Part shown: piece after piece, positions 8,121 to 18,791 of the stretch | Position numbering within the stretch: position 1 is the first letter of the stretch | Layout: each line of letters opens with the position of its first letter | NCBI RefSeq assembly: GCF_003463825.1 | Contig: NZ_QSDY01000007.1 | Location: 1-56,708 of the forward strand | Length of the DNA: 56,708 bases | Origin: Veillonella sp. AM51-8BH | GTDB lineage: Bacteria; Bacillota; Negativicutes; Veillonellales; Veillonellaceae | Direction: 5' to 3' | Translations under genes and position numbers: made by a program | Notes under the pieces: generated by a model | The model's database searches: none | The model's input: only the letters and a program-made list of their open reading frames with translations | Told to the model about the DNA's origin: nothing

Positions 8121-10184
8121 TTAAGACCGTAAGAATAATTTACCTAATTCATCAGGTGTAAACTTGATTATCGTTGGACGGCCATGAGGACATACGTACG
8201 GTTTCTCAGTACTAAAGAGATCCTCAATTAAGGTAGTCATTTGATACATATTTAAATTATGACCTGCCTTAATGGCCCCTCTACAAGATGCATACGCTAG
8301 CATTTCATGACGTAACTGAGCCTTAGTAGGCTGTTGATGTTCGTGTAAGTAAGAGAATACATATTGGAGAATTTCAAAAGCCTTTGACTCTACTAAATCT
8401 ACAGGCGCCCCTACTAATTTTATTTTCGTAGGACCACCTAACTCTACATCAAAGCCAAGATCTAGTAAGGTTTCTCGCTCTTCCTCTACCAAATTCATTT
8501 CATCATCTGTAGCCTCACTATATTGAGGCACAAGGATAGATTGCATAGGAATGGATTCAGAAGACTTACAAAGCTTATCATATCGTACACGTTCATGAGC
8601 TGCGTGTTGGTCTATTATGTAGAGATCATCACCCTTTTTAGCCAAAATATAACAAGAAGCGACTTGCCCCATAGGTAAGAATCCAGAATTTTGAATGGTA
8701 CGCTCCTCTGTATTTTCTTCACGAATATCTTGAGCTAAAGACTTAAATTTCTCAACGTCTTCCTTCGTATAACTAGTATATTCAGTTGGAACAGCATCGA
8801 AGCTTTCGTCTGTAAAGGACGACTGTTCATAAGTAGCCTTTGGCGGAGGTGGTGTAAAACCCTTAGTTTTAAGACTCTCTACAAACTGTGTAGTCTCACC
8901 GCGCATGACTTCGTATCCTTTAGTACGGCGACCACCAAATACTTTATCATAATCTACCGCAGTAGCTATATGCTCAGCAGACTGCATCTCATCTTGTACA
9001 ACAGAAGGTGTTCTATACGAATCATACGTACTATTGCCATGGTGAGATAAACTACTATAAGAACTAGAATTAGTAACTGTATCATTACTGTTAGTATTTA
9101 CGTCATTACTATTGGTTTCATTATTACGGAAATCAGCTCCATTATTAATTGTGCCATTTATATAAGAAGATGATTCTCGTTCGTATCGCTCATGTAGAGG
9201 ATTATTTAAAGCGTTTAAAATACCATGATAAACAGCTTTAAATATAATCTTATCATCTGAGAATTTTACTTCACTCTTTCGTGGATGAACGTTAATATCA
9301 ACCATACCAGCAGGTACAGTAATATTAAGTACCACTAAAGGATGACCGTTTTTAGGTAACAATGCATGGTAAGCATTATCGATAGCCTTCATTATTGTTT
9401 TATCGGAAATAACACGGTTATTAACGATAATAGTTTGCCAAATTCTTGTACTTTTAAGAAGGGTAGGTTTACTCACTACACCATCGATATAAATAGAGTC
9501 ACTTTCATAAGCAACAGTGAAAATGTCATCCTTTGTTTTATACCCATATAATGCAGCTACCGTATCACCAATATTACCATTGCCCGGTGTAATTATAGCT
9601 ACTCGATCATCTACGATGAGTTTAAAAGAAATATGTGGATTGCTAAGAGCAAGTTTGCCTACAATATCTTGAATTTTAGAAGATTCTGTACGCTCAGATT
9701 TCAAGAATTTGCGACGGGCTGGCGTATTATAAAACAAATCTCTAATTTCAATTGTCGTACCAGGTGCCGCACCATAAGGAATACAATCGGTGAACGTACC
9801 ACCATCTACGGTAATACGAGTACCCAAATCAGAGTCAGCTTTACGTGTAGTCAAAGAAAAATGAGATACAGAGGCAATACTAGCCAATGCCTCCCCACGA
9901 AAGCCTAGAGAAGCAATATCAAATAAATCTTCTACCTGTTGTATTTTAGAGGTAGCATGACGCAAAATTGCTAGGCGTGCATCTTCCTCTGTCATACCGA
10001 TACCATTATCGGTAATGCGCATATAAGCTACACCGCCATCTCCGATTTCAACCTCAATATTAGTGGCGGACGCATCAATGGAATTTTCAATGAGCTCTTT
10101 AATAACAGATGCGGGACGTTCCACAACTTCGCCAGCAGCTATTTTATTGATTGTGGTTTCATCCAATACATGAATGGTAGCCAT
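8121..10184 (-). CDS. mutL: DNA mismatch repair protein MutL
   Basis: MutL is the GHKL-ATPase that links mismatch recognition by MutS to strand incision. The ATPase motifs are ELIENSIDA (about 30-38), DNGIGM (about 58) and GFRGEAL (about 93). A low-complexity Asn/Ser linker occupies roughly residues 330-400. The C-terminal endonuclease motif reads DQHAAHERVRYD at 525-536, followed by the partner metal-site segments SCRGAIKAG (about 633) and CPHGRPT (about 665). The last acidic residue of DQHA(x)2E(x)4E is Asp instead of Glu. An endonuclease-type MutL fits a bacterium without MutH. It overlaps the mutS stop by one base. Confidence 0.96.
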   Translation of the reverse strand: MATIHVLDETTINKIAAGEVVERPASVIKELIENSIDASATNIEVEIGDGGVAYMRITDNGIGMTEEDARLAILRHATSKIQQVEDLFDIASLGFRGEALASIASVSHFSLTTRKADSDLGTRITVDGGTFTDCIPYGAAPGTTIEIRDLFYNTPARRKFLKSERTESSKIQDIVGKLALSNPHISFKLIVDDRVAIITPGNGNIGDTVAALYGYKTKDDIFTVAYESDSIYIDGVVSKPTLLKSTRIWQTIIVNNRVISDKTIMKAIDNAYHALLPKNGHPLVVLNITVPAGMVDINVHPRKSEVKFSDDKIIFKAVYHGILNALNNPLHERYERESSSYINGTINNGADFRNNETNSNDVNTNSNDTVTNSSSYSSLSHHGNSTYDSYRTPSVVQDEMQSAEHIATAVDYDKVFGGRRTKGYEVMRGETTQFVESLKTKGFTPPPPKATYEQSSFTDESFDAVPTEYTSYTKEDVEKFKSLAQDIREENTEERTIQNSGFLPMGQVASCYILAKKGDDLYIIDQHAAHERVRYDKLCKSSESIPMQSILVPQYSEATDDEMNLVEEERETLLDLGFDVELGGPTKIKLVGAPVDLVESKAFEILQYVFSYLHEHQQPTKAQLRHEMLAYASCRGAIKAGHNLNMYQMTTLIEDLFSTEKPYVCPHGRPTIIKFTPDELGKLFLRS

Positions 10185-12815
10185 TATTTCCCGCCTCCTT
10201 TACGAGCCTCCTCTTGTAGTTCATATAATTTATTTAATGCTTCAATCGGTGTCATACTCATTACATCCACTTCGAGTAAGCTATCGACTACAGAATGAGT
10301 AAATAAATTGCCTAGTGGTGAATCACTGGCTTGTTTTGTAGTCGTTTTAACCACATTATTAGATTGTCCACCAATTACACGGTTATTTAAATCACTAGTA
10401 TCATGACTTTGATCTTCCAATGATTCCAAAATTACCTCTGCACGTTTTAACACAGAATTAGGCAATCCTGCCAATCTAGCTACGTGAATACCATAGCTAC
10501 GGTCTGCACCACCTCTAATAATACGGCGCAAGAAGGCCACATCCTTACCTTTTTCTTTTACTGCTACAGTATAATTTTTTAATTTACTATAGCTTTCTTC
10601 TAAACAGATTAACTCATGGTAATGTGTAGCAAATAATGTTTTGCCATGAATATGCTTGCAAATATGCTCTACTACAGCTTGGGCGATACTCAATCCATCA
10701 AAGGTACTCGTACCACGACCAATTTCGTCGAGAATAATCAAGCTATTGTGTGTGGCATTTTCTAATATATATGCTACCTCTTTCATTTCTACCATGAACG
10801 TACTTTGACCAGTAGAAATATCATCGCTAGCACCTACACGTGTAAAGATACGATCTACAGGTGAAATAGATGCCTCCCGAGCAGGAATGAAGGATCCAAT
10901 TTGAGCCATAATCATTAAAATTGCCGCTTGACGCATATACGTTGATTTACCTGCCATGTTAGGTCCTGTAATGAGCAAGAACTCCTCATCATCATGATTT
11001 AAAACGATATCATTCGGTACAAAGACCTCACGTTTTAAGAATTTTTCAATAACAGGATGACGACCATCGCGAATATTAATTTGTCCATTCATTACAATGG
11101 TAGGACAAATATAATTCTCTTCATAGCCTACAAGTGCTAAAGAACCTAATACATCAAGTTCAGCAAGAGCACGAGCTGTTTCTTGTACATCTTTTATAAC
11201 GAGTTTTATATCATTTCGTAGTTGTTGATATAATTCGTGTTCTAAGGCGATTATCTTGTCTTTAGCGCTGAGAATTTTGATTTCAAACTCTTTTAATTCC
11301 GGTGTAATATAACGCTCTGCATTGGCTAATGTTTGTTTTCGAATAAAATAATCCGGTACTTGTTCAGATTTACTATGAGATACTTCAAAATAGTAACCAA
11401 ACACCTTATTATAGCCAGTTTTAATTTTAGATAAACCAGTAGCCTCTTTAATATCAGCTTCCATCTTGCTAGCCATTGTTCGCTATTCGTAGCCAATGAA
11501 CGTAGTTCATCTAAATCCGGATTAAAACCATCTTTAATAACTCGACCTTCTTTTAATGTCAGTGCAGGCTGTTCAGCAATAGCACGACATAATAGGTCAT
11601 ATATATCTTTATGATCTTGAATACGATCATTGATAGAAGTTAATGATAAGCTCGCACATGTGCTTAATACATTTTTAATATCTGGCAAAACAGCTAATGA
11701 TTCACGAAGTGCTGTTAAGTCCTTGGAGACACAGATCCAGTTTCTACTCGTCCTACAATACGTTCAAAATCATAAATGCAGTCCAGTAAGCTACGGATAT
11801 GGGAACGTTCTGCACCACGTGTAATCAGTTCTGCTACAGCTGCTTGTCTACGCTGAATTTGATTAACATCCGTCAATGGACTTTCGAGCCATTGTTTTAA
11901 TAGACGAGCCCCCATTGGTGTCAATGTACGATCAAGTACATCAAGTAATGTACCTTTTTGACCACCGTCTCGTAGGTTATGAGTAATCTCTAAATGGCGC
12001 AAAGAAGATGTATCTAAAATCAAGCGATTTCCTACACTCAATTGATGAACATAGTTAATGTGAGAAATTTCAGACTTAATGATATCCTCTAAATATAAGA
12101 GCATATAGCCCAAAGCTTCCCATACATCCTCTTCCATGAGACCTAGATCACCAAAGTGAGTAACAGCCTTTTCCGCTACTTCGCGCTGTGTATGATATGT
12201 ACTAAATGGAGATAATACAATATTACTGAATTGATTATCCATAAAGTCTTTTATATCTTGCGGTAATACTGTTCCCTCAGGCAATATAATTTCACTTGGA
12301 CGATACATGCTGAGAGCATCAAACATATCGCTTCGTTTTTCACAATCAGTAATGCGATGCCAAATAACTTCCCCTGTAGATACATCAGAAAATACAAGTA
12401 TCCATGCATCTTTTACCATATAAAATAACGATAAAAAGTTATTTGACCGTGCATCATTACCATTTTCAGTCATTACAGTCCCTGGTGTAATGACCTTAAT
12501 AACGTCACGCTTAACGATGCCCTTAACTGCTTTACGGTCTTCTAATTGTTCACAAATAGCAACCTTATAGCCTTTTTTTACCAAAGTTTCTATATAGCTT
12601 TCAGCAGCATGAAAAGGAACGCCACACATCGGTGTGCGTTCCTCATCTCCTGTTGGGCGACCGGTTAAGGTTATATTAAGTTCACGAGATGCAATTAATG
12701 CATCATCATTAAATAATTCATAAAAGTCACCTAAACGAAAGAACAGTAATTCTTCAGAATATCTAGACTTAATATCTAAATACTGCTCCATCATAGGTGT
12801 TTGCTTTTTTGCCAT
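10184..12815 (-). CDS. mutS: DNA mismatch repair protein MutS, frameshifted twice here
   Basis: MutS binds mismatches and small loops and recruits MutL. The N-terminal part has the mismatch-reading Phe-x-Glu (GDFYELF). The C-terminal part has the ABC-type ATPase with ITGPNMAGKST and ILDEIGRGTST. In this sequence the frame is broken twice by single missing bases. Near 11723 the reading SPRT-stop becomes SPRDLTALRESL if one G is restored. Near 11468 LARW becomes LARMEADI if one A is restored. With both fixed, the gene encodes 877 residues, a normal length. The ATG at 12815 follows the miaB stop by 2 bp and has GGGG upstream. Sequencing error or a genuine mutator lesion are both possible. Confidence 0.93.
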
Positions 12816-12817
12816 AC

Positions 12818-14133
12818 TTACCCCTTTTGTATTGTACCGTAGCAAACCCAAGTTTGTGCTTTATCAATATAGGCTGGTACGGTTTCACCAATTGATAAAG
12901 AGTCATCTTTCGGGAATAATACCATTTTATTGCCCGATGTACGACCAAACCACATATCTTCATCACGAGGACTTGGACCCTCTACAATAATATCAAACAC
13001 TTGCCCTTCCATAGGTTTATTTAGTTCATAAGAGATTTCGTTTTGTACATCCATCAATGTTTGTAAACGTACACGCTTAACCTCTTCTGGAACTTGATCA
13101 TCCATAGTTGCTGCTGGCGTTCCAGAACGTTTAGAATAAATAAACGTATAAGCCATATCATAGCGTACATCTTTTAACAATTGTAATGTATCTTGGAAAT
13201 CTTCCTCTGTTTCCCCTGGAAAACCTACGATAATATCTGTAGTAACCACTACATCTTTAATTTTCTCACGACAGTAAGAAAGTAATTCTTTGTAATGTTC
13301 TACTGTATAATGACGGTTCATTTTCTTCAAAATACGGTCTGAACCGGATTGAATTGGTAAATGTAAATGGGTAACGATATTAGAGGAACGCCCAAGTGCA
13401 TCTATCATAGATTTAGTCATATCTTGAGGATGACTCGTCATATAGCGAATACGTTCAATTCCTGGAATACCATCGAGGGCATCAACTAATGTACCAAAAT
13501 CAGTACCATCTTTGAAATCTAAACCGTAAGAGTTACATTTTGCCCCAATAAAGTGATCTCTTTAAACCCTTTTGCCCCTAGTTCGGTTACCTCTTTTACG
13601 ATAGCCTCTACAGGACGACTAATTTCTCTACCACGAACGTGAGGAACGATGCAGTACGTACAGAACTTATTGCATCCGTTCATAATAGGTACCCATGCAT
13701 AAAAGGTACCATTAGGTTTTGCTTCCAATTCAGGTAACACGGAATTATCCATGTCTACATTGATTTGGTGTGTATGACCTCGTTGTACCTCTTCAATCAT
13801 TTCATTAATATGTTGAATATTATGAGTACCTAACACAATATCAATATGTGGAGCCCGTTTAAACATTTCCGCTTGATTCTTCTGAGCCATACAACCTGTA
13901 ACAGCAAGAATCAAGTTTTTGTTTTTACGCTTTAGTCTCATTAGCTCACCTATGCGGCCATAGACTTTAGTTTCTGCATTCTCACGCACTGCACAAGTAT
14001 TTAATAAAATTAAATCTGCAGTTTCTACGTCCTCTGTTAGCGTATAGCCTACAGATTCTAACTGATGCGATAAGCGCTCAGAATCAGCAGTATTCATTTG
14101 ACAACCATAGGTGTAAATATAATAAGACTTCAT
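12818..14133 (-). CDS. miaB: tRNA-2-methylthio-N6-dimethylallyladenosine synthase MiaB, frameshifted here
   Basis: MiaB is a radical SAM methylthiotransferase that converts i6A37 to ms2i6A37. The N-terminal UPF0004 domain carries cluster cysteines in YTYGCQMN, LLNTCAVRE and VTGCMAQ. The radical SAM cluster is in CNKFCTYCIVPHVRGRE. A C-terminal TRAM domain follows. The frame breaks near 13533, where QNVTLTV-stop should read QNVNSYGLDF with one extra A in a short A run. The corrected protein has 438 residues, normal for the family. It lies between the P-loop/Asp23 gene and mutS and works in the same pathway as MiaA downstream. Confidence 0.94.
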
Positions 14134-14141
14134 TCTAACTC

Positions 14142-15017
14142 CTATACTTTAACAATCTTACGTTTTGTTTCTATAATATTCTTAACTTTTATAGACATAC
14201 GTTCAATAGACATGCCTGTAATATACTCAATTTCATTTCGAACAGACTTTTGTACCTGTTGCATCAATGCTTTAACAGGATAACCATGTTCAATTACTAC
14301 AGCCATATCTACAACTAAACCATTTTGACCTTTATCACTTTTTTTGAAAGAAATGACACTTGATTCATCAACACCGACAACTTTTTTTAAGCCATTGCGA
14401 ATCAATTTGATAATAACATCATCATCAAAGGTAAGTCGTCCATAATAACTGAAAGCAGGACGAACTACAGAACGTTCAAAACCTTCTGATCCAATTTGAC
14501 CCAATGTATCTTGATCTTGTTTTTTCAAAGTACGGCGACGCCACATGGTTTTAATTGGATCAATCAAATATCCTCTAAAGTGAGGTTTCAATTCCATTGT
14601 TGGAACTGGAATAATATGTTTACCTTCTTTAAGACGAGCATGTTGTGCTTTTTCAATTTCTTTAGGTGTAGCTACATCTTCAATGCGAATGTATCGATCT
14701 GGATCTTGCAAGCCTAATGCTTTCGTAATTTTCTTAACCATATTATCGGATGTACCAATAATCATAAGCTTATTAGGATTAATTTTATCTAATTGTTCAC
14801 GCACTGATTTTACTTGTACTTCATCTTGGAAAATAGCACGACGAACAGCTTTTAATCGGCTAGATTCCTTCTTTGCAGAAAAGCCAGCTACAATCTTATT
14901 ATCATGAATTAAAATGCCATCATCAATGATACATTCAATATTATTTTCATGAGCAACTACGAGCGCACGATGGCTTTTACCAGTGCCACTACTACCTACA
15001 AATGCAACGACTTCCAT
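14142..15017 (-). CDS. P-loop ATPase fused to an Asp23/Gls24-type domain
   Basis: A 291-residue protein with two parts. Residues 1 to about 150 look like a P-loop NTPase: AFVGSSGTGKSH with Walker A at 8-15, then a possible Walker B-like strand PNKLMIIGTSD. Residues from about 180 to the end resemble the Asp23/Gls24 (DUF322) envelope-stress domain, with FDDDVIIKLIRNGLKKV, VDMAVVIEHG and VQKSVRNEIEYITGM. Stand-alone Asp23 proteins of Firmicutes are 110-180 residues and lack the NTPase part. The ATG at 15017 follows GAGG; an ATG four codons earlier overlaps that site. Its function is not known to me. It lies 15 bp after the PHP gene and 8 bp before miaB. Confidence 0.7.
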   Translation of the reverse strand: MEVVAFVGSSGTGKSHRALVVAHENNIECIIDDGILIHDNKIVAGFSAKKESSRLKAVRRAIFQDEVQVKSVREQLDKINPNKLMIIGTSDNMVKKITKALGLQDPDRYIRIEDVATPKEIEKAQHARLKEGKHIIPVPTMELKPHFRGYLIDPIKTMWRRRTLKKQDQDTLGQIGSEGFERSVVRPAFSYYGRLTFDDDVIIKLIRNGLKKVVGVDESSVISFKKSDKGQNGLVVDMAVVIEHGYPVKALMQQVQKSVRNEIEYITGMSIERMSIKVKNIIETKRKIVKV

Positions 15018-15032
15018 AGTCAACCTCATTAT

Positions 15033-15860
15033 TTATAACAAACTAATAAATTCTGATACATTCTCAGCGGATACCAAGTAATCGCCAAATTGATCTGGTG
15101 CTTTTCCTGGAATACCATGATAATCAGAACCACCTGTAATAAACAAGTTATGTTCTTTAGCTAATGCTTTATATCGTTTCACATCATCATCGTTATGTTT
15201 AGTATGGTAAACCTCCATACCATCAAAATCATAGGCTAACATTTCTACTACATATTCATCACTAGTTACTAGTTTAGGATGAGCCATAACGGCAAGGCCA
15301 CCAGCTTTATGAATGATATCGATAATATGCGGAACCTCAACCTTTACCTTAGGTACATAGCATGGGCTATCTTTTCGAAGAATACCTTTGAATACCTCAT
15401 TAATATCCTTAGCGTAGCCACCATCAATTAATAATTGACCAATATGTGGACGCCCATAAGCTTGTGTTTTAGGAAATTTTTTTAGTAATTCATCTTTCGA
15501 TATAAAATATCCAGCATTATTACAACGTGTAATAATCTCATCGATTCGTTCTTCTCGTTTTGATTTAAAATATTCAATAAAATCTCTTAATTCCTTATTA
15601 GTTTCATCAAAACGATAGCCCAAAATATGAATCGATTTATCTTTATAATCGGCACTAAACTCACAGCCGTTTATAATTTTAATCGTTTCATTAGGATCTA
15701 ATTCTAGTTGTGCGGTACGCAATGCTCTAATTCCATCAATTTCATCATGATCAGTTAAAGCCATCATAGATACATTGCAATCTAAGGCATGACGCAATAA
15801 TTCCTTTGGAGTTTTAATACCATCGGAATAAACGGAATGCATGTGAAAATCTACAAGCAT
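15033..15860 (-). CDS. PHP-domain phosphoesterase (TrpH/YciV-like)
   Basis: A 275-residue PHP-domain hydrolase. The metal-binding clusters are visible in order: DFHMHSVYSDG (4-14), ALTDHDEIDG (about 35-44), GCEFSADY (about 65), VMAHPKL (about 190) and GGSDYHG (near 240). These match the family that dephosphorylates nucleoside 3',5'-bisphosphates or the 5' ends of short RNAs; the exact substrate cannot be told here. It is the first gene of the operon continuing through miaB, mutS and mutL, with GGGAGG upstream of its ATG and its own promoter. Confidence 0.85.
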   Translation of the reverse strand: MLVDFHMHSVYSDGIKTPKELLRHALDCNVSMMALTDHDEIDGIRALRTAQLELDPNETIKIINGCEFSADYKDKSIHILGYRFDETNKELRDFIEYFKSKREERIDEIITRCNNAGYFISKDELLKKFPKTQAYGRPHIGQLLIDGGYAKDINEVFKGILRKDSPCYVPKVKVEVPHIIDIIHKAGGLAVMAHPKLVTSDEYVVEMLAYDFDGMEVYHTKHNDDDVKRYKALAKEHNLFITGGSDYHGIPGKAPDQFGDYLVSAENVSEFISLL

Positions 15861-15894
15861 AGAGCACCTCCCATTACAAATATCCTATCTTTTA

Positions 15895-15923
15895 ATTATG
15901 ACCGATTTAGTCTTTTAATTCAA
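15895..15923 (-). promoter_or_regulatory. predicted promoter of the PHP-to-miaA operon
   Basis: On the minus strand TTGAAT (15918-15923) and CATAAT (15895-15900) are separated by exactly 17 bp. The promoter lies between the proS terminator and the PHP gene, about 35 bp before its ATG. Confidence 0.6.
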
Positions 15924-15935
15924 GTTTAGAAAGAA

Positions 15936-15975
15936 AAATTGCGACCCTAATGAGTATTCACTAGAATCGCAATTT
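15936..15975 (-). terminator. intrinsic terminator after proS
   Basis: A two-part stem (AAATTGCGA with TCGCAATTT, then CTAGTGA with TCATTAG across a 2-nt internal loop) ends in TTTTTCTTT on the minus strand. It starts one base after the proS stop codon and ends the rpsB-proS gene cluster. Confidence 0.8.
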
Positions 15976-15976
15976 A

Positions 15977-17694
15977 TTATAAATCTTGAAGTAATTCAGT
16001 AACCTTAGTCGCTACAGAATCAATGGCACATGTAATGGCCTCTCCAGACTTACGAATTTGAATTTCTACTTCATTATTTTCAAGTGTATTTTTACTTACT
16101 GTAATACGAAGTGGATAACCAATTAAATCAGCATCTTTGAATTTTACACCAGCTCGATCCTTACGATCATCAAGTAACACATCTACACCTGCATCTTGTA
16201 ATGCAGTATAAATTGTTTGACTTGTAGACATCAAAGCTTCATCTTTTGCATTAATAGGTACAATAACGGCTTCAAATGGAGCAATAGCACGTGGCCAAAT
16301 GATACCATTTTCATCGTGGTACTGCTCAATAGCTGCAGCTAATGTACGAGATACACCAATACCATAGCACCCCATAATCATTGGATTAGGGCGACCATTT
16401 TGATCTAAGAATGTAGCTTGTAAAGCTTCAGAGTATTTTGTACCCAATTTAAATACTTGACCTACTTCAATACCTTTAGCATGTTCTAATGTACCACCAC
16501 AAGTTGGACAAACATCGTCATCTGTTATTAAACGAATTGGTGCAACAATGATATCTTCTACATTAAAGTCACGTTTAGGGTTAATGTTAATATAGTGAGC
16601 ATCTTTCTTGTTTGCACCACCACAAACATTGTACGTTTCCATAACAGATTCATCCACAACAATAGCAAACTCTTCTGTTTGTTTTAACCCAACAGGACTA
16701 ATAAAGCCAGCTGTTAAGCCTACTTTTTCTAATTCCTCTGGCGTAGCCATTTCTGGCTCTACAGAACCAAGCACAGCATGTTGTACAGCTACTTCATTTA
16801 CTTCATGGTCACCACGAACAATAGCTAATACAACTTTACCATCAATAGAAAATACTACGGCTTTAATAGTTTTATGTAATGGAAGATTTAGCATTTCTGC
16901 AACAGCTTCAATAGTACTTGCATTAGGAGTATCTACAATAGATAACTCTTGAAGTGCTTCTTCTTCCTGTTTCATAATACCAGGTTTACCAATCTCAATA
17001 TTGGCAGCATAGTCACATTTTGTGCAGTACACAATATCTGCTTCACCTGCTTCAGCAATAGCCATGAACTCATGTGTACCACTACCACCAATGGCACCGC
17101 TATCAGCCTCTACAGGACGGAATGTAAGACCACAACGCGTAAAAATACGTGTGTATGCATCATACATAGATTTATAGGATTCATCTAAACCAGCTTCATC
17201 TACATCAAAAGAGTATGCATCTTTCATAATGAATTCGCGACTGCGCATTAAACCATAACGCGGACGACGTTCATCACGGAATTTACTTTGAATTTGATAT
17301 AAATTTACTGGTAATTGACGATATGAATTGATCTCATTTTTAACTAGTGTAGTAATCATCTCTTCATGAGTTGGTCCTAAACAGAATTCATTATCATGAC
17401 GATCATTAATACGCATCATTTCAGCGCCATATGCATTCCAACGGCCAGATTCTTTCCAAATTTCAGCAGGTTGTAAGATAGGCATCATGATTTCTTGAGC
17501 ACTAGCACGATCCATTTCTTCACGTACAATAGCTCGATTTTTTTGATACTTCTCCAACCTAATGGTAAAAAGCTATATAAACCATTTGCAGTTTTGCGCA
17601 TAAAACCAGCGCGAAGCATAAGCTGTTGGCTAACTACATCAGCGTCAGATGGAACCTCACGCAATGTAGGTGCATATAATTTAGTGGCTAACAT
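15977..17694 (-). CDS. proS: prolyl-tRNA synthetase, frameshifted here
   Basis: Class II synthetase that charges tRNA(Pro). Family features: the N-terminal [24 protein letters not shown], motif 2 region [21 protein letters not shown] (about 140-160), an INS editing domain inserted between motifs 2 and 3, motif 3 GCYGIGVSR, and a C-terminal anticodon-binding domain. The first 50 or so residues are out of frame with the rest because one A is missing from an A run at 17538-17544. Restoring it gives [14 protein letters not shown] and a normal 572-residue bacterial-type ProRS. The gene is normally essential, so this is probably a sequence error. It follows ispG, overlapping it by 7 bp. Confidence 0.94.
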
Positions 17695-18773
17695 AAAGAC
17701 TCCTCATCTAAGTTTTCTAAATATTGATCAATTTCTCTAAATAATGTATCTACTAATTCAGCTTCTGGCACAGTCTTGATAACTTCCCCTTTACGGAAGA
17801 CAATACCTTGTCCATTACCACCAGCAATGCCGAAATCAGCCTCACGAGCCTCACCAGGCCCATTTACGACACAACCCATAACAGCTACTTTAATAGGTGC
17901 TTTAATGGATGCTAAACGTTCCTCTACAATCCCTGCCATATCAAATAAGTTCACTTGGCATCGACCGCAAGTAGGACAGGAAATCATTGTAGCTCCAAAG
18001 TTTCGTAATCCTAAATTACTCAAAATACTTCGACCTACTTCAATTTCATGAATTGGATCACCTGTTAAGGATACCCGTAATGTATCACCGATACCGTCTA
18101 ATAATAAAGCACCAATGCCCATAGCAGACTTAATAGTACCTTGTTTTATCGTACCAGCTTCAGTAACACCTAAATGCAATGGATAAGGAATCTTATCGGA
18201 TAACTTACGATAGGCTTCTACCATTAAAGGAACTTCCGTTGCTTTAATAGATAATTTCATTTGACGGTAGTCGAGCTTTTCGAGAATTCGGACATGTTCT
18301 AATGCAGTTTCCACCATGCCATCAGCTGTAGGATGACCTCCATGTGCATCGAGGATATGCTTTGGTAAAGACCCTGCATTAACGCCAATACGAATCGGGA
18401 TTTGTTTAGGTTTAGCTTTTTCAATAACAGCCAATACCTTATCCTCACCGCCGATGTTTCCTGGATTAATACGCAATCCATCAACATTATTCTCGATAGC
18501 TTCTAACGCTAATTTATAGTCGAAATGAATATCAGCAATTAAAGGAATATCAATACCAGCACGAACTGCTTTTAAAGCTTTAGCAGAAGCCATAGTAGGA
18601 ACTGCAACACGTACTAGTTCACAACCAGCCTCAGCTAAACGATTTATTTCAGCTATAGCCTTTTCCGTATGAACCGGATCTGTAGTAATCATAGATTGAA
18701 TGCTTACCGGTGCATAATCACCAATTTTAACTGTACCTACATAGATACCATTTGTTGGTTTACGTACAATCAT
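17688..18773 (-). CDS. ispG: 4-hydroxy-3-methylbut-2-enyl diphosphate synthase IspG (GcpE)
   Basis: IspG reductively converts MEcPP to HMBPP in the MEP isoprenoid pathway using a [4Fe-4S] cluster. The cluster cysteines are in the C-terminal half: [14 protein letters not shown] and [12 protein letters not shown]. The N-terminal TIM-barrel with VRVAVPTM and [10 protein letters not shown] is intact. At 361 residues it is the usual two-domain bacterial form. It lies between rseP and proS, and dxr of the same pathway is two genes upstream. Confidence 0.96.
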   Translation of the reverse strand: MIVRKPTNGIYVGTVKIGDYAPVSIQSMITTDPVHTEKAIAEINRLAEAGCELVRVAVPTMASAKALKAVRAGIDIPLIADIHFDYKLALEAIENNVDGLRINPGNIGGEDKVLAVIEKAKPKQIPIRIGVNAGSLPKHILDAHGGHPTADGMVETALEHVRILEKLDYRQMKLSIKATEVPLMVEAYRKLSDKIPYPLHLGVTEAGTIKQGTIKSAMGIGALLLDGIGDTLRVSLTGDPIHEIEVGRSILSNLGLRNFGATMISCPTCGRCQVNLFDMAGIVEERLASIKAPIKVAVMGCVVNGPGEAREADFGIAGGNGQGIVFRKGEVIKTVPEAELVDTLFREIDQYLENLDEESLC

Positions 18774-18791
18774 TGTAATCTCCCATCTATC

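Noticed and set aside
8990..9180. Possible simple repeat in mutL
   Set aside because: The AAT/AGT-rich codons encode the variable Asn/Ser linker expected between the MutL domains.
11326..11688. Separate 120-residue gene between two mutS pieces
   Set aside because: Its sequence is the middle of MutS in a shifted frame; single-base corrections join it to both sides.
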